A stretch of 64,000 bases of DNA from Armatimonadota bacterium (lineage in GTDB: Bacteria; Armatimonadota; Fimbriimonadia; Fimbriimonadales; ATM1): the NCBI GenBank assembly GCA_003577165.1, contig QEUM01000006.1, positions 54,225 through 118,224 on the forward strand, written 5' to 3'. Each line of letters begins with the position of its first letter. Position 1 is the stretch's first letter. Under the pieces are notes generated by a model. That model was not told the DNA's origin, did no database searches, and saw only the letters and a program-made list of their open reading frames with translations. Made by a program: the position numbers and the translations under genes. Of this stretch, positions 25,835 through 34,586 are shown in pieces.

Positions 25835-27286
25835 CTACTTCTCCCTTGCTTGCGCCGTGTCTTCGCGAATCGCTGCGCCGTCCGTCAAGAGGTCCTTTCC
25901 GCCGAGTATCAACTTACCGGATTCGTTGTAGTCGAGCACCTGCGTGTACCCGTCCTGAGTGAGGCCGATTCGCACCTCGACCTGTTTCGCTTTTGCGTTC
26001 TCTGCGACGAACACGAAGTGCTTGCCGCCTTCCGTTCGAATCGCGTCCGTTGGAATCAGCGTTGCTCCACGGACTTGCTCGGTGATAATTCGGCCCTTCC
26101 CGAACATGCCGGGCTTGAGTAGCCCGCGCCCGTTTTCTACTGCGATGCGAGCGGAGAACAACCGGCCCAAGTCGTCCGCCTGCGGAGTGACGGCAGCGAC
26201 CGTGCCGGTGAACTTAATGTCGGGTAGCGCGTCAATCGTTACCTCCACCTGTTGGCCGGTTGACACTTTCGCAACTTCCATCTCAGGAATCTTCGCTTCG
26301 AAGTACACGCTGTTCAGGCTCACGATTCTCGCGATCGGAGTGCCTGGCGCGACGACCTGCCCCACTTGAGCGGGCCGGCCCACAACGTAACCGGTGATCG
26401 GAGAGATCACGTCAGCATCCGCGAGTTGCTTTCTCGCGCTGGCGAGCGCGGCTTCTGCTTCGCGGACCGCCGCGTTCGCCTCACGGAGTTGCTCTCGTCG
26501 AACGTTGTCAATGTCCGCATTCGCTCTCGCCGCCCGCACCCCGGCTTCCGCTTGTCTCACCGCCTCTTCCGCTCGCTCGATCTCTTCCGGCCGGCTGCCC
26601 TCTTGGAGCGCATCCAGCGCCTCGACCGCCGCTCGGTAGTCGGCCAATGCCGTCTTGTACGCCCACTCGGCTTGCTCCAGTTCGCTTCGCGAGATGACTT
26701 CCTGATTGAACAGTTCCTGCATCCGGTCGTAATCCATGCGGCGCTTTTCCATCGTCGCCTTCGCGGCGTTGACCTGTTCCTTCGCTCGCTCGATCTCTTG
26801 CGTTCGCGCACCGGCTCGCACGAGCCTCAAGTTCGCCTGGGCCTGCGCAAGAGCCGCCTCCGCCTGCTGAATAGAAGCCTCCGTGGACTTCGGCGACATC
26901 TTCGCCTGTTGCTCGGCTTGGGCGCGCAGGCTCTTCGCTCTTGCGAGCCCCGCCTCCGCACGTTGCACTTGAAGCGACAATGCGACGCTGTCCACTCTTG
27001 CGATGACTTGCCCAGCGCGAACCGGAGAGCCGTCGTTGACTGCAACCATTGTTAAGCGACCCGCCGTTTCGGCACCAACCTGCACTTCATCCAGCGACTT
27101 CAATGGGCCGCTGACATCGAGCGCGACGCTGAGGTCATCAATCTTGGGTTCGGTGAACGTAACCGGGACCGTCTGGTCCTCGAGTAACCGCTTCTGCCGT
27201 TCCGCCTGTTCTTGCGCCTCTTTGTCGCGGCACCCGGAGGCGACCACGGACAGGATTGCCAATAGAATGAACGACCAACGAATCAC
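25835..27286 (-). CDS. RND efflux periplasmic adaptor (HlyD/MFP) lipoprotein
   Basis: 483 residues. The N-terminus LLAILSVVASGC is a lipobox, so the adaptor is likely lipid-anchored. Lipoyl half-motifs flank a long coiled coil: VQVGAETAGRLTMVAVNDGSPVRAGQVIARVD (about 62-93), then ~180 residues of heptad-rich Ala/Glu/Arg, then DADVISPITGYVVGRPAQVGQVVAPGTPIARI. The beta-barrel and membrane-proximal domains follow. The coiled coil is longer than in AcrA. It links the inner pump to the TolC-like channel. It has a one-base gap to the RND start codon. Confidence 0.93.
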   Translation of the reverse strand: MIRWSFILLAILSVVASGCRDKEAQEQAERQKRLLEDQTVPVTFTEPKIDDLSVALDVSGPLKSLDEVQVGAETAGRLTMVAVNDGSPVRAGQVIARVDSVALSLQVQRAEAGLARAKSLRAQAEQQAKMSPKSTEASIQQAEAALAQAQANLRLVRAGARTQEIERAKEQVNAAKATMEKRRMDYDRMQELFNQEVISRSELEQAEWAYKTALADYRAAVEALDALQEGSRPEEIERAEEAVRQAEAGVRAARANADIDNVRREQLREANAAVREAEAALASARKQLADADVISPITGYVVGRPAQVGQVVAPGTPIARIVSLNSVYFEAKIPEMEVAKVSTGQQVEVTIDALPDIKFTGTVAAVTPQADDLGRLFSARIAVENGRGLLKPGMFGKGRIITEQVRGATLIPTDAIRTEGGKHFVFVAENAKAKQVEVRIGLTQDGYTQVLDYNESGKLILGGKDLLTDGAAIREDTAQAREK

Positions 27287-28587
27287 TTCAAGTCCTCCTT
27301 GCCGACGGCTCGCTGAAGCCTGCCGTAGGCAACTGCGTAATCGAATTCCGCACGTACCAGATTTGTTCTCGCGAATGCGAAAGCAGTCGCGGCGTCGGAG
27401 ACTTCAAGGGGAGTTCCAACGCCTGCTTCGTATCGAAGGCGCGCGAGCCGGAGGGCCTCCGTCGCCTGTTCGACGCTCTGCTTCGCAACCTCGATCACTT
27501 TGTAGGCGGTCTGAACATCGAGAAACGCCTGCTTCACCTGTAGATCGACAGCGTTCTGCGTCTGCTGCACGGCGATCTCGGCCTTCTGCTCTTCCTCTCG
27601 CGCTTGTCGCACTCTTGCCTTCGTGACACCGCCCTCAAAGAGCGGAATGTTCAAGAGCGCCGTCGCCGAAAGCGTTTCCCTCTCCGACCCGAGACCCTTT
27701 GCGTCCGGGTTGTGGTCCAGATTGGCGCTGATCGTCAGTGTCGGCAAATTGCCCTTCTCCTGAACCTGCCGAAAGCGCTTTCGAAACTGGAGTTGCATCC
27801 TTGCGGCGATCAATTCGGGCCGACCTTGGCGGGCCATCTCCGTCAGCGGACCGAGGTCGTCGGGGATCGGGGGGGGTGCCTCCGGCCGAGCCAATTCGAA
27901 AGGTGTGCTTACGTCCCGAGCGAGAACATTGTTGAGCGCCGACTTGGCAAGTTGGACTCCGTTCTTTGCGCGCAGCAGTTCCTGCTCCGCCGCCGTCACG
28001 TCCGTTTGCGCGCGGATTACGTCGAACTTCGCCGCCACGCCGGCAGCGACCCGCCGCTCCGCCATCTGCAGTTGTAGTTTGCGATTCGCCAGGTTCTCTT
28101 CCGCAACGGTCACGAGGTCCTCAGCGACGAGCACCTGAAAGAACGCGCTCTTCGCCTGCTCGGCTGCATCGTTTGCCGCCGCCATCACGAGGGCATCGGT
28201 CGCATGCCGGAGGGCCCACGCGGCGGAGATCGCAAGTCCGAATGCGCCGGTGATGTCGACCGGCTGCTGAAGGCTCAGTTGGATGAGCTTCCGGTCGATG
28301 GGCCGAAAAGTGATGGGCGGTTGGCTCGGGTCGAAGACGACTTTGTTCTCCTCGGCGAACCGCGTGTAAGTTCCGTTGACTCCGATCTTTGGCAGCACGG
28401 AACCCTTGGCCTCTTGAACCGACGCTTCGACTCGCCGCGCTTCGGCCTCCGCTGTCGCGACGGAGTACGCGTTCTGCCTCGCGATCTTCACGACTTCATC
28501 CAGTGTGAGCGGCTGTGGCGTCTGAAGCGCAGTGAGCACGCTCCCTAATGAAACGATGAACACGGTCATGGTCCTTCCTCCTGACAA
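27283..28587 (-). CDS. TolC-family outer membrane efflux protein
   Basis: 434 residues. A signal peptide (MTVFIVSLGSVLTALQTPQPLTL region, start MSGGRTMTVF; a start at the internal Met near residue 7 is also possible) precedes two TolC-type repeats: LDEVVKIARQNAYSVATAEAEARRVEASVQEAKGSVLPKIG, and later LTEMARQGRPELIAARMQLQFRKRFRQV, ending RLARLRYEAGVGTPLEVSDAATAFAFARTNLVRAEFDYAVAYGRLQRAVG. It forms the outer-membrane channel of the tripartite pump. Its stop overlaps the start of the MFP gene by four bases, so the two are coupled. Confidence 0.92.
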   Translation of the reverse strand: MSGGRTMTVFIVSLGSVLTALQTPQPLTLDEVVKIARQNAYSVATAEAEARRVEASVQEAKGSVLPKIGVNGTYTRFAEENKVVFDPSQPPITFRPIDRKLIQLSLQQPVDITGAFGLAISAAWALRHATDALVMAAANDAAEQAKSAFFQVLVAEDLVTVAEENLANRKLQLQMAERRVAAGVAAKFDVIRAQTDVTAAEQELLRAKNGVQLAKSALNNVLARDVSTPFELARPEAPPPIPDDLGPLTEMARQGRPELIAARMQLQFRKRFRQVQEKGNLPTLTISANLDHNPDAKGLGSERETLSATALLNIPLFEGGVTKARVRQAREEEQKAEIAVQQTQNAVDLQVKQAFLDVQTAYKVIEVAKQSVEQATEALRLARLRYEAGVGTPLEVSDAATAFAFARTNLVRAEFDYAVAYGRLQRAVGKEDLK

Positions 28588-28618
28588 TCAAAGCGCGCAA
28601 CGGCGACTGGCCCCTTCA

Positions 28619-29248
28619 TTACCGTCCCCCACCCCTCTTGGTTGCTCGCTTGGGCCGTTCGGCTTGAATGCCTCGGTAGAGCACATCACATAGGCCTTTC
28701 AAGCGAGACTCGGGTTCCCCGGAGAGGAACATCATCCCGCAGGTGTGCAGCAGTATCCGCGCGCTGATCTCCGTATCGTGGGGGCGGAGTTCGCCGGCGC
28801 GAACTCGGGTGTCTAAGTACCGGCTGATTTCGGCGACGGAGCCGCGAATCAACTCCATCCATCGGTCCGACAGCGCCTGGTTTCCCATCGCTTCCCGGAC
28901 GAAGATCCGCATGAGCGGCCACTTGCTGCGATGAACCTTGTAGAACGTCTTCGCGATCTCGAGCAGTTCCGTGCTTGCGGGCTTCGTGTGGTCCGGCACT
29001 AAGGCAGAGCAGAATTCGGTCCCGGCGCCCTGAGCCCGCACCGTCTCCAGCAACAGGCTCTCTTTGCTCTCGAAATAGTGATAGATGAGTCCCGGGGCGA
29101 CGCCGGCCCTCTCGCAGATGTCCTTGATCGTCGTCGCTTCGAATCCCCGCTCCGCGAACAGCTCTAACGCGGCCTCGATGAGTTGGCAGCGGCGGGCTTC
29201 GGCCTGGACCTCTCGCGAGGTCGACTGGAGAGCGCCCGCTTTGTTCAT
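28619..29248 (-). CDS. TetR-family repressor of the RND efflux operon
   Basis: 209 residues from ATG 29248; an in-frame TTG at 29263 is an alternative without a ribosome-binding site. The N-terminal helix-turn-helix is standard: RRCQLIEAALELFAERGFEATTIKDICERAGVAPGLIYHYFESKESLL. The variable C-terminal domain would bind a drug or metabolite. No clear Shine-Dalgarno precedes ATG 29248, and a perfect palindrome covers the start codon, which points to autoregulation and perhaps leaderless translation. First gene of the efflux operon. Confidence 0.9.
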   Translation of the reverse strand: MNKAGALQSTSREVQAEARRCQLIEAALELFAERGFEATTIKDICERAGVAPGLIYHYFESKESLLLETVRAQGAGTEFCSALVPDHTKPASTELLEIAKTFYKVHRSKWPLMRIFVREAMGNQALSDRWMELIRGSVAEISRYLDTRVRAGELRPHDTEISARILLHTCGMMFLSGEPESRLKGLCDVLYRGIQAERPKRATKRGGGR

Positions 29249-29264
29249 TGAATGTTCATTCAAT
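29247..29264. promoter_or_regulatory. TetR operator candidate over the repressor start codon
   Basis: Perfect inverted repeat ATTGAATG-TT-CATTCAAT (8-2-8). It overlaps the TetR start ATG (29246-29248) and lies between divergent efflux and ftsZ genes. Size and place match TetR-type operators; binding itself is inferred. Confidence 0.75.
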
Positions 29265-29419
29265 CTTGAATCATGACCCGAGGCGTTGTCAAGCGCCCGT
29301 CAAAACTCGTTGACGCGTCGCATTCCAACTCAATTTGGTGCGAAATGGCGATTTCGAGCGTCCGAAATAGGTAAGCGCGGCCCTGGCTGTGCCGCGTCCC
29401 AACGGGGAGCCTGAACCGA

Positions 29420-30550
29420 ATGCACTCTCAGAATCTGTTCGACGCGCAAGCAAACATCAAAGTAATCGGCGTAGGTGGCGGTGGCTGCAACGCGGTCAAC
29501 CGGATGATCGCCGCACGGCTCATCGGTGTGAAGTTCGTCGCGATGAACACGGACGTCCAGGCGCTCAGTCAAAGCCGAGCCGGACAAAGACTCCAACTTG
29601 GGTCCGAAGTGACATCCGGATTGGGCTCCGGCGGCGATCCAAATGTCGGAGAGCAGGCCGCACGCGAGTCGCTCCGCGACATCGAGCGCCTTGTCGAAGG
29701 CGCCGACATGGTGTTTGTCACCGCTGGCATGGGCGGAGGAACAGGCACGGGCGCGGCGCCCGTTGTTGCCGAAGTCGCCAAGTCTCGCGGCATCCTCACG
29801 GTCGGAGTCGTAACCAAGCCCTTCGCCTTCGAAGGGCCGAAGCGCAGACGGCAAGCCGAGATCGGCGCGGAGAAATTGAAAGAGAACGTGGACACGCTCA
29901 TCACCGTGCCCAACGACCGCCTCGTGGACATCACTGAACGGTCGACCACTCTCGTCGAGGCCTTCCGGCTCGCGGACGACGTTCTCAGGTTCGGGGTCCA
30001 GGGCATCAGCGAGATCATCCTGACCCCTGGTCTCATCAACGTGGACTTCGCGGACGTGAGAAGCGTCATGACCGATGCGGGCGTGGCCATGATGGGCCTC
30101 GGCTTCGGACGCGGACCAGACCGCGCGCGTCTCGCCGCAGACGCGGCGGCAAGCAGCCGCCTCCTCGAAACGGACATCAACGGCGCGAAGCGGCTCCTCG
30201 TCAACATCGCCACCGGTCCGGACTTCACCCTCGCGGAAGCCAACGCAGCGATGGAGAGGCTCCTTCAATTCGTCGACCCCGACGACTCCGACATCATCAT
30301 GGGTCACGTCGTCAAAGAAGACCTGGGCGAAGAGATCCACATCACGGTGCTGGCTGCAGGCATGGGATCACAGCGCCACAGATCGCGTGGGGCGATTCTC
30401 GAGTCCTCGCTCTCGATGCCGGAGATGCTGGCGGAGCCCGTCTCACGAGAACTATCCGCGAGGGAAGAGCAGGCCGCCCCTGTGGGAGTCACGTCGGCGG
30501 AGTCGCTCGACATTCCCACCTTCCTGAGGCGTCAGCGAGACGTCAGGTAG
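29420..30550 (+). CDS. ftsZ: Cell division protein FtsZ
   Basis: Tubulin-like GTPase that forms the division ring, 376 residues. Marks seen: [17 protein letters not shown] (about 14-30), the GTP loop GGGTGTG (105-111), VPNDRL, the T7 loop [14 protein letters not shown], and the conserved C-terminal peptide [10 protein letters not shown], which binds FtsA-type partners. The linker before that peptide is short (about 40 residues). The gene stands alone: no ftsA, ftsQ or mur genes are beside it. The ATG at 29420 has GGGAGCC before it. Confidence 0.98.
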   Translation: MHSQNLFDAQANIKVIGVGGGGCNAVNRMIAARLIGVKFVAMNTDVQALSQSRAGQRLQLGSEVTSGLGSGGDPNVGEQAARESLRDIERLVEGADMVFVTAGMGGGTGTGAAPVVAEVAKSRGILTVGVVTKPFAFEGPKRRRQAEIGAEKLKENVDTLITVPNDRLVDITERSTTLVEAFRLADDVLRFGVQGISEIILTPGLINVDFADVRSVMTDAGVAMMGLGFGRGPDRARLAADAAASSRLLETDINGAKRLLVNIATGPDFTLAEANAAMERLLQFVDPDDSDIIMGHVVKEDLGEEIHITVLAAGMGSQRHRSRGAILESSLSMPEMLAEPVSRELSAREEQAAPVGVTSAESLDIPTFLRRQRDVR

Positions 30551-30663
30551 GCCTTTCGCCCCTATTGTTCGAGGCTGCCTCGTCCCCGTTGGACAGGTCA
30601 CAACCGAGCGTCCGACGAATAGGTAGTAATCTACAGCGGGTTCTTGAGACACAGTAGGCGCCA

Positions 30664-31185
30664 GTGTACGAGTGGTATTACGTCGGACAGTTCGGGCAAT
30701 TAGGCCCACTCAGCAGCGAGCAGATGGTAGAGCTCGTCGAGTCCGGCGTCGTCGGACAGGAAACCTACGTTTGGAAGCGAGGCATGCGGGACTGGATGCT
30801 CGCCGAGGATGTGCCCGAACTCCGTACGCACATGCACATCCATGCGCCTCCCCCTCCACCCCCAGGCCAAAGGCCACCAGAGAGGGCGCCCACCTCAACG
30901 GAGTTGGACCCTGTTGCTAAGTACAACATGAGCAAGATGTATGGCCAGGCCGGCATAGCCGCCTACTACGAGAGTCCGTACAGTCGCGTGCTCGCGGGAA
31001 TTCTACAAATATTCCTGCCGGGGATCGGAAGGATCTACCTCGGTTACCACGCGATCGGAGTGCTGCAACTGCTTTGCACGATCTGCACCTGCGGCGTTCT
31101 CTGGCTGTGGCCGCTCATTGACGGCATCCTTATCCTCGCAGGCCAAGTCCGATACGACGGCTACGCCAGAGCGCTCCCCGACTGA
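30664..31185 (+). CDS. GYF-like and TM2 domain membrane protein
   Basis: 173 residues from GTG 30664. The first 55 residues match the bacterial GYF_2 pattern (WYYVGQFGQLGPLSSEQMVELVESGVVGQETYVWKRGM..W). A Pro-rich linker (about 60-80) follows, then a TM2 domain: SRVLAGILQIFLPGIGRIYLGYHAIGVLQLL, and a second helix LWLWPLIDGILILAGQ. The GYF part likely reads proline-rich partners; the TM2 hairpin anchors it in the inner membrane. Its last 25 bases overlap the end of the convergent quinate-dehydrogenase-like gene. Confidence 0.82.
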   Translation: MYEWYYVGQFGQLGPLSSEQMVELVESGVVGQETYVWKRGMRDWMLAEDVPELRTHMHIHAPPPPPPGQRPPERAPTSTELDPVAKYNMSKMYGQAGIAAYYESPYSRVLAGILQIFLPGIGRIYLGYHAIGVLQLLCTICTCGVLWLWPLIDGILILAGQVRYDGYARALPD

Positions 31186-32093
31186 TCCGAAAGGTGGATC
31201 ACATTCGGCTTCCAACCGATGCGGTCCAAGGCATCTTCGTAGTCCCTTGCCGTCAGTTGCTCCGGGCGCTTTTCTAACAGAGCGACAATCACTCCCTCCA
31301 TCACGTTTGTACCGAACGACTCCCCTTCGATTTGCGGGGTGCTGGTGATCGCCTTCGCTGCGCCCGCGGTGCGAAGGAACTCGATGTCTGCTTTTCGCAG
31401 CGTGTTCGTAACGATCGTCTTGCCGTCGAGTCGGTCGGGGCAGTGCCGCCGGATGTAATGCCAATCGCCGCAAATCACGTCCGCCTCCCGAAACGCCCAC
31501 TCGTACTTCGGCTTTCGTTGCTCCTGCTTCTCCCCGGTCGGATAGAACCACTTGAAGGGAAGCAGCGTGACGATCGGCAAGACGATGGAGCCGACAAATC
31601 GAACAGCCCGGTAACTTCGCAGGCGAATCGGCAATCCTAAGCCGAACATCACGTCGCCAAAGACGACGCGAGGGCAGACGTCGCACAACGCCCTCGCCAT
31701 GCCGAAGCGGTCGACGGCCATCGTGAGAAAAGCGCTCGAGTGAGCGAAGTCCACCTCACCCGACTCAGCAAGCGAGTAGATGAGTTTCCTCTCCAGTGTG
31801 TGCTTGAGTCCGCTGCCGTCCACGACCGGTGTGCGCTTCGCTCCTGCAACCAGTTTCTTGATCTGGCGAAAGGTGTACTTGCGGTCGTCAAGCCAGAGGT
31901 ACAGATCCGCCCCGCCGATTCCCAAGGCTGCCACTTGTCCGTCCAACTCCGAAAACTTGCTTGCGAATGCGTTCAGGTCGCCGTCGACTCCGATGCGCTC
32001 GATGGAGAACTCCTCCCCCAGAATTGTTGCGGTGCTCGCTTTGTTGCGCTTGCTGGATCCGAGGCTGACGCTGACAACGCGTTTCATATTCAC
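31161..32093 (-). CDS. Protein of the 'quinate 5-dehydrogenase' annotated family
   Basis: 310 residues. The N-terminus KRVVSVSLGSSKRNKASTATILGEEFSIERIGVDGDLNAFASKF and LGIGGADLYLWLDDRKY, with PVVDGSGLKHTLERK, match a family that databases often label quinate 5-dehydrogenase. The sequence does not look like the classic shikimate-dehydrogenase-type QDH with a Rossmann GxGGxxxA site, so I treat the label as weak. CGDWHYIRRHCPDRLDGKTIVTNT and TPQIEGESFGTNVMEGVIVALL are later conserved blocks. Likely cytoplasmic; role uncertain. It is divergent from the microprotein at 32271. Confidence 0.7.
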   Translation of the reverse strand: MNMKRVVSVSLGSSKRNKASTATILGEEFSIERIGVDGDLNAFASKFSELDGQVAALGIGGADLYLWLDDRKYTFRQIKKLVAGAKRTPVVDGSGLKHTLERKLIYSLAESGEVDFAHSSAFLTMAVDRFGMARALCDVCPRVVFGDVMFGLGLPIRLRSYRAVRFVGSIVLPIVTLLPFKWFYPTGEKQEQRKPKYEWAFREADVICGDWHYIRRHCPDRLDGKTIVTNTLRKADIEFLRTAGAAKAITSTPQIEGESFGTNVMEGVIVALLEKRPEQLTARDYEDALDRIGWKPNVIHLSDQSGSALA

Positions 32094-32202
32094 CTGTTAT
32101 CGTTGCTTTCAGCAACATTTCTGCCGGTAACTGTTCTGACGGCAAAGCAACCGTTCGCAGGCTTACCTGAATCGCAGGCGAACCGGCAAATTCTCTGGGT
32201 AA

Positions 32203-32217
32203 TGATTCTCAGAATTA
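32203..32217. promoter_or_regulatory. Fur-like 7-1-7 palindrome
   Basis: TGATTCT-C-AGAATTA, the 7-1-7 layout of Fur-family boxes, with one mismatched pair between arms and flanking GTAAT...TTAC-type symmetry. It lies 54 bases before the start of a small membrane protein and 110 bases before the divergent gene. Whether iron, zinc or another Fur paralogue is involved is not known. Confidence 0.5.
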
Positions 32218-32270
32218 CACCCACGCACGGAATGAACCTCTTGCGAGATTTCATCGAGGAGGAACAATCC

Positions 32271-32363
32271 ATGTGGTACACGATTGCAGCATTGGCTGTC
32301 GCAGGGGCGGCAATGGCGGGTGCATACAGTCTGCTTCGAGATTCCCTGTCGGATATTTGGTAA
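32271..32363 (+). CDS. 30-residue single-TM microprotein
   Basis: ATG 32271 is preceded by GAGGAGG seven bases upstream, one of the best ribosome-binding sites in the window. The protein is MWYTIAALAVAGAAMAGAYS followed by LLRDSLSDIW: one hydrophobic helix and a short amphipathic tail. It is bracketed by a Fur-like box and a GC hairpin, so it looks like a complete transcription unit. No family recognised. It might modulate a membrane protein, as other bacterial microproteins do; that is inference. Confidence 0.6.
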   Translation: MWYTIAALAVAGAAMAGAYSLLRDSLSDIW

Positions 32364-32406
32364 TCCGATAGGCGGGTTCGGTTTCGAACCAGGATTTCAA
32401 CGACCA

Positions 32407-32428
32407 GGGTCGGCCTTTCGGCCGGCCC
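32407..32428. terminator. GC-rich hairpin between microprotein and Nudix gene
   Basis: GGGTCGGCC-TTTC-GGCCGGCCC, with one G:T-type mismatch, followed on + by TTCATCTTT. It lies between convergent genes, 44 bases after the microprotein stop and 2 bases before the end of the Nudix gene, and could end transcription of the microprotein and perhaps both. Confidence 0.6.
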
Positions 32429-32429
32429 T

Positions 32430-32897
32430 TCATCTTTGACGATGAATGACCTCACTCGAATAGCGAAACACCGCTTCGAGGAGCGCATCCCAGTGGTGGT
32501 AGATATCCGGTAACTCCTCCATTGTCGCGAGCCTGCGATCCGTTGCTTCGCTGTCTGACGGGATGTCGACGAAGCTCGCAAGGCGAGACACGAAGGCCGA
32601 GGCCCAACGCGTGTGGCCTTTTTCAATCACACGGTAGCAGCCCAAGTAGGTGACACACGTCACCTCCGCGCCTCCTTCCTCCATCGTCTCGCGGATCGCA
32701 GCGTCCTTCGGATCTTCCTCCGGTTCGACGCCGCCGCTCGGAATGCACCAACCCCTCCCCGGTATGTTCGTCAGTAAGACTTTGCCGCCGTCCCACACGA
32801 ACATGAGGGCGGCAAATGGCTTAAACGGCGGTCGTGCAGGCGCCGGCTGGAACTCCAGTTGGCGCTTTTGCCACCGCCCTGTAGGAAATCTGCGCAA
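32430..32897 (-). CDS. Nudix hydrolase
   Basis: Hydrolyses a nucleoside diphosphate linked to another group; substrate unknown. 155 residues from a TTG at 32897, directly after the lepB stop. The Nudix box is complete: G-x5-E-x7-RETMEEGGAEV (about 55-77). Downstream, AIRETMEEGG is followed by TYLGCYRVIEKGHTRWASAFVSR. The start is uncertain because no ribosome-binding site is separate from lepB, but translation coupling to lepB would explain a TTG. Cytoplasmic. Confidence 0.85.
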   Translation of the reverse strand: MRRFPTGRWQKRQLEFQPAPARPPFKPFAALMFVWDGGKVLLTNIPGRGWCIPSGGVEPEEDPKDAAIRETMEEGGAEVTCVTYLGCYRVIEKGHTRWASAFVSRLASFVDIPSDSEATDRRLATMEELPDIYHHWDALLEAVFRYSSEVIHRQR

Positions 32898-33392
32898 CTA
32901 CTCGATCACCTTCCCAAGAATCTCCGTGACCGGCTTGGGTCCGAAGTGTCGGCTGTCCTCGCTGTTCTCATAATTGTCCCCTATAACGTAAATGTGCCCG
33001 GGGGGGACTCGATAAGGTCCGTCTACGATGTAGTTCCAGTCTTCGGGCTGCATCGCCGCATCCACTTCCTCGCCCTCGACCCGGTACACCCGCTTGATGA
33101 GGTACTCGCCCTCACTCTGCGGCTTGAGAACGATGACGTCCCCGTCCCTCGGCGGACCGACCAGCCAGAGAGCCTTACAGACCAGCACCCTTTGTCCAGA
33201 CCGGAAGGTCGGCTCCATCGAGACGCCCTGCACGATGACCGTCTGGAAGTTCAGGAAGTAGAAGACCAGGAACAGGAAGACGAAGATCAGGGCCAGCCGA
33301 AAGCCCTGCTTGCCGAGACTCTGCAGGCAGCCCTGCCGGATAGGACGGGGGCCTTCGCCCGGGTCCCCTAACTTCGACAGGTCGATCTGCAT
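32898..33392 (-). CDS. lepB: Signal peptidase I
   Basis: Cleaves Sec and Tat signal peptides on the outer face of the inner membrane. 164 residues. One N-terminal transmembrane helix (FRLALIFVFLFLVFYFLNF, 31-49) is followed by box B GVSMEPTF with catalytic Ser58, box D YLIKRV with Lys100, and box E VIGDNYENSEDSRHFGPKP. It is short, like Gram-positive and cyanobacterial versions, lacking the large insert of E. coli LepB. The Nudix gene begins at the next base. Confidence 0.96.
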   Translation of the reverse strand: MQIDLSKLGDPGEGPRPIRQGCLQSLGKQGFRLALIFVFLFLVFYFLNFQTVIVQGVSMEPTFRSGQRVLVCKALWLVGPPRDGDVIVLKPQSEGEYLIKRVYRVEGEEVDAAMQPEDWNYIVDGPYRVPPGHIYVIGDNYENSEDSRHFGPKPVTEILGKVIE

Positions 33393-33442
33393 GCTCGGTA
33401 GAATGATACACGCGGCGCCCCCGGTCGTCGGCGTTCCGACCC

Positions 33443-33943
33443 ATGTTAGCGCAGGCTGCTCCTCAATACTTCGGCATTTTCGCGGCGCTGGTCGGAGTCA
33501 CCTGGATCCTCCTGCTCTTCGTCTTCCTCAAGCAGAGACGCGACTTGAGTTTGATCCACGAGGCGCTCCGGGGCACCTCCGGAGAGCGGCTTGAGCCACT
33601 TCTTCAGGAACACCTCCGATCGAAGCAGCGCCTGGAAAAGCGCGCCGACGAACTGGCCAAGCGAGTGGCAGAACTGGAGCAGAAGGCGATGGAGTGCGTC
33701 AGCGGGGTCGGACTCGTCCGCTACAACGCCTTCGGCGACGTCGGCGGCGAACAGAGTTTCGCTCTTGCCCTCCAAAACGAGGAGGGCGACGGAGTCGTCG
33801 TCAACAGCATCACGGGCCGCGAGCAGACCCGAATCTATTGCAAGGCCGTGAAGGCCGGCCGCTGCGACCAGAACCTCACGCCTGAGGAGGAGAAGGCCCT
33901 CCAACTGGCACGGCGTAGGAAGACGCCGAGCCAAGCGCAATGA
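33443..33943 (+). CDS. DUF4446 family membrane protein
   Basis: 166 residues. One N-terminal transmembrane helix (about 10-27), a coiled-coil region (RLEKRADELAKRVAELEQKAM, about 61-82), then the conserved block GVGLVRYNAFGDVGGEQSFALALQNEEGDGVVVNSITGREQTRIYCKAV, which is the DUF4446 signature. Function is unknown; members are common next to regulatory genes in Firmicutes and related phyla. Its stop overlaps the sigma factor start by four bases (ATGA), so the two genes are translationally coupled. Confidence 0.88.
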   Translation: MLAQAAPQYFGIFAALVGVTWILLLFVFLKQRRDLSLIHEALRGTSGERLEPLLQEHLRSKQRLEKRADELAKRVAELEQKAMECVSGVGLVRYNAFGDVGGEQSFALALQNEEGDGVVVNSITGREQTRIYCKAVKAGRCDQNLTPEEEKALQLARRRKTPSQAQ

Positions 33944-34533
33944 CGGAGAGGCACGTTGATGACGGCGCCCTCGTGGAGAAGGCGCTCAAAGGGGACCGGG
34001 ACGCGCTCGACGACCTCGTCTACCGCTATCAGGCTCGCACGTACCAGTTCGCCTACCGCCTCTGCGGAGATGAAGACCAGGCGGCCGACCTGACGGCCGA
34101 GGCCTTCGCGAGGGTCTACGCCAACCTCGCGCGATTTCGACGAGAAAGCCGCTTCTCGACCTGGCTGTTCCGAATCGTGACAAACGCCTTCCTGGACCAG
34201 CAGAAGAAGGACAAGGTTCGGCAGAAGCAGAGCCTCGACGAGGTCCTCTCGACCGAGGAGGGTGAACTCTCGCTGCAGGTGGCATCGGATTCGGCCAGCC
34301 CCCACGAGAGCGCCGAACAGACCCTTCAGGCCGAGGCGATCAACGCCGCAATCCAGCGCCTCCCCGAGCACTATAGGGCGATGATCGTCCTCTTCCACGT
34401 GGAAATGCTGAGTTACGAGGAGATCGGCGAAGCCCTCGACATGCCGGTCGGAACGGTGAAGAGCAGGCTGAACCGCGCCCGCCTCGCCCTCCGGGAAATC
34501 CTGGAGCCAGTGGTGGAACTTTTCCAAGCGTGA
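33940..34533 (+). CDS. ECF RNA polymerase sigma factor
   Basis: 197 residues. Region 2 is YRYQARTYQFAYRLCGDEDQAADLTAEAFARVYANLARFRRESRFSTWLFRIVTNAFLDQ (about 27-87), including the WLFRI motif. Region 4 is INAAIQRLPEHYRAMIVLFHVEMLSYEEIGEALDMPVGTVKSRLNRARLALREIL (about 130-184). A linker of about 40 residues is longer than usual. It directs RNA polymerase to extracytoplasmic-stress-type promoters; the target is unknown. The downstream gene has the layout of its anti-sigma partner. Confidence 0.95.
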   Translation: MTERHVDDGALVEKALKGDRDALDDLVYRYQARTYQFAYRLCGDEDQAADLTAEAFARVYANLARFRRESRFSTWLFRIVTNAFLDQQKKDKVRQKQSLDEVLSTEEGELSLQVASDSASPHESAEQTLQAEAINAAIQRLPEHYRAMIVLFHVEMLSYEEIGEALDMPVGTVKSRLNRARLALREILEPVVELFQA

Positions 34534-34586
34534 TGAAGTCAGACGAACTGCAGCATGGGAAACGGTGTTTCTAAGGACACCCACAG

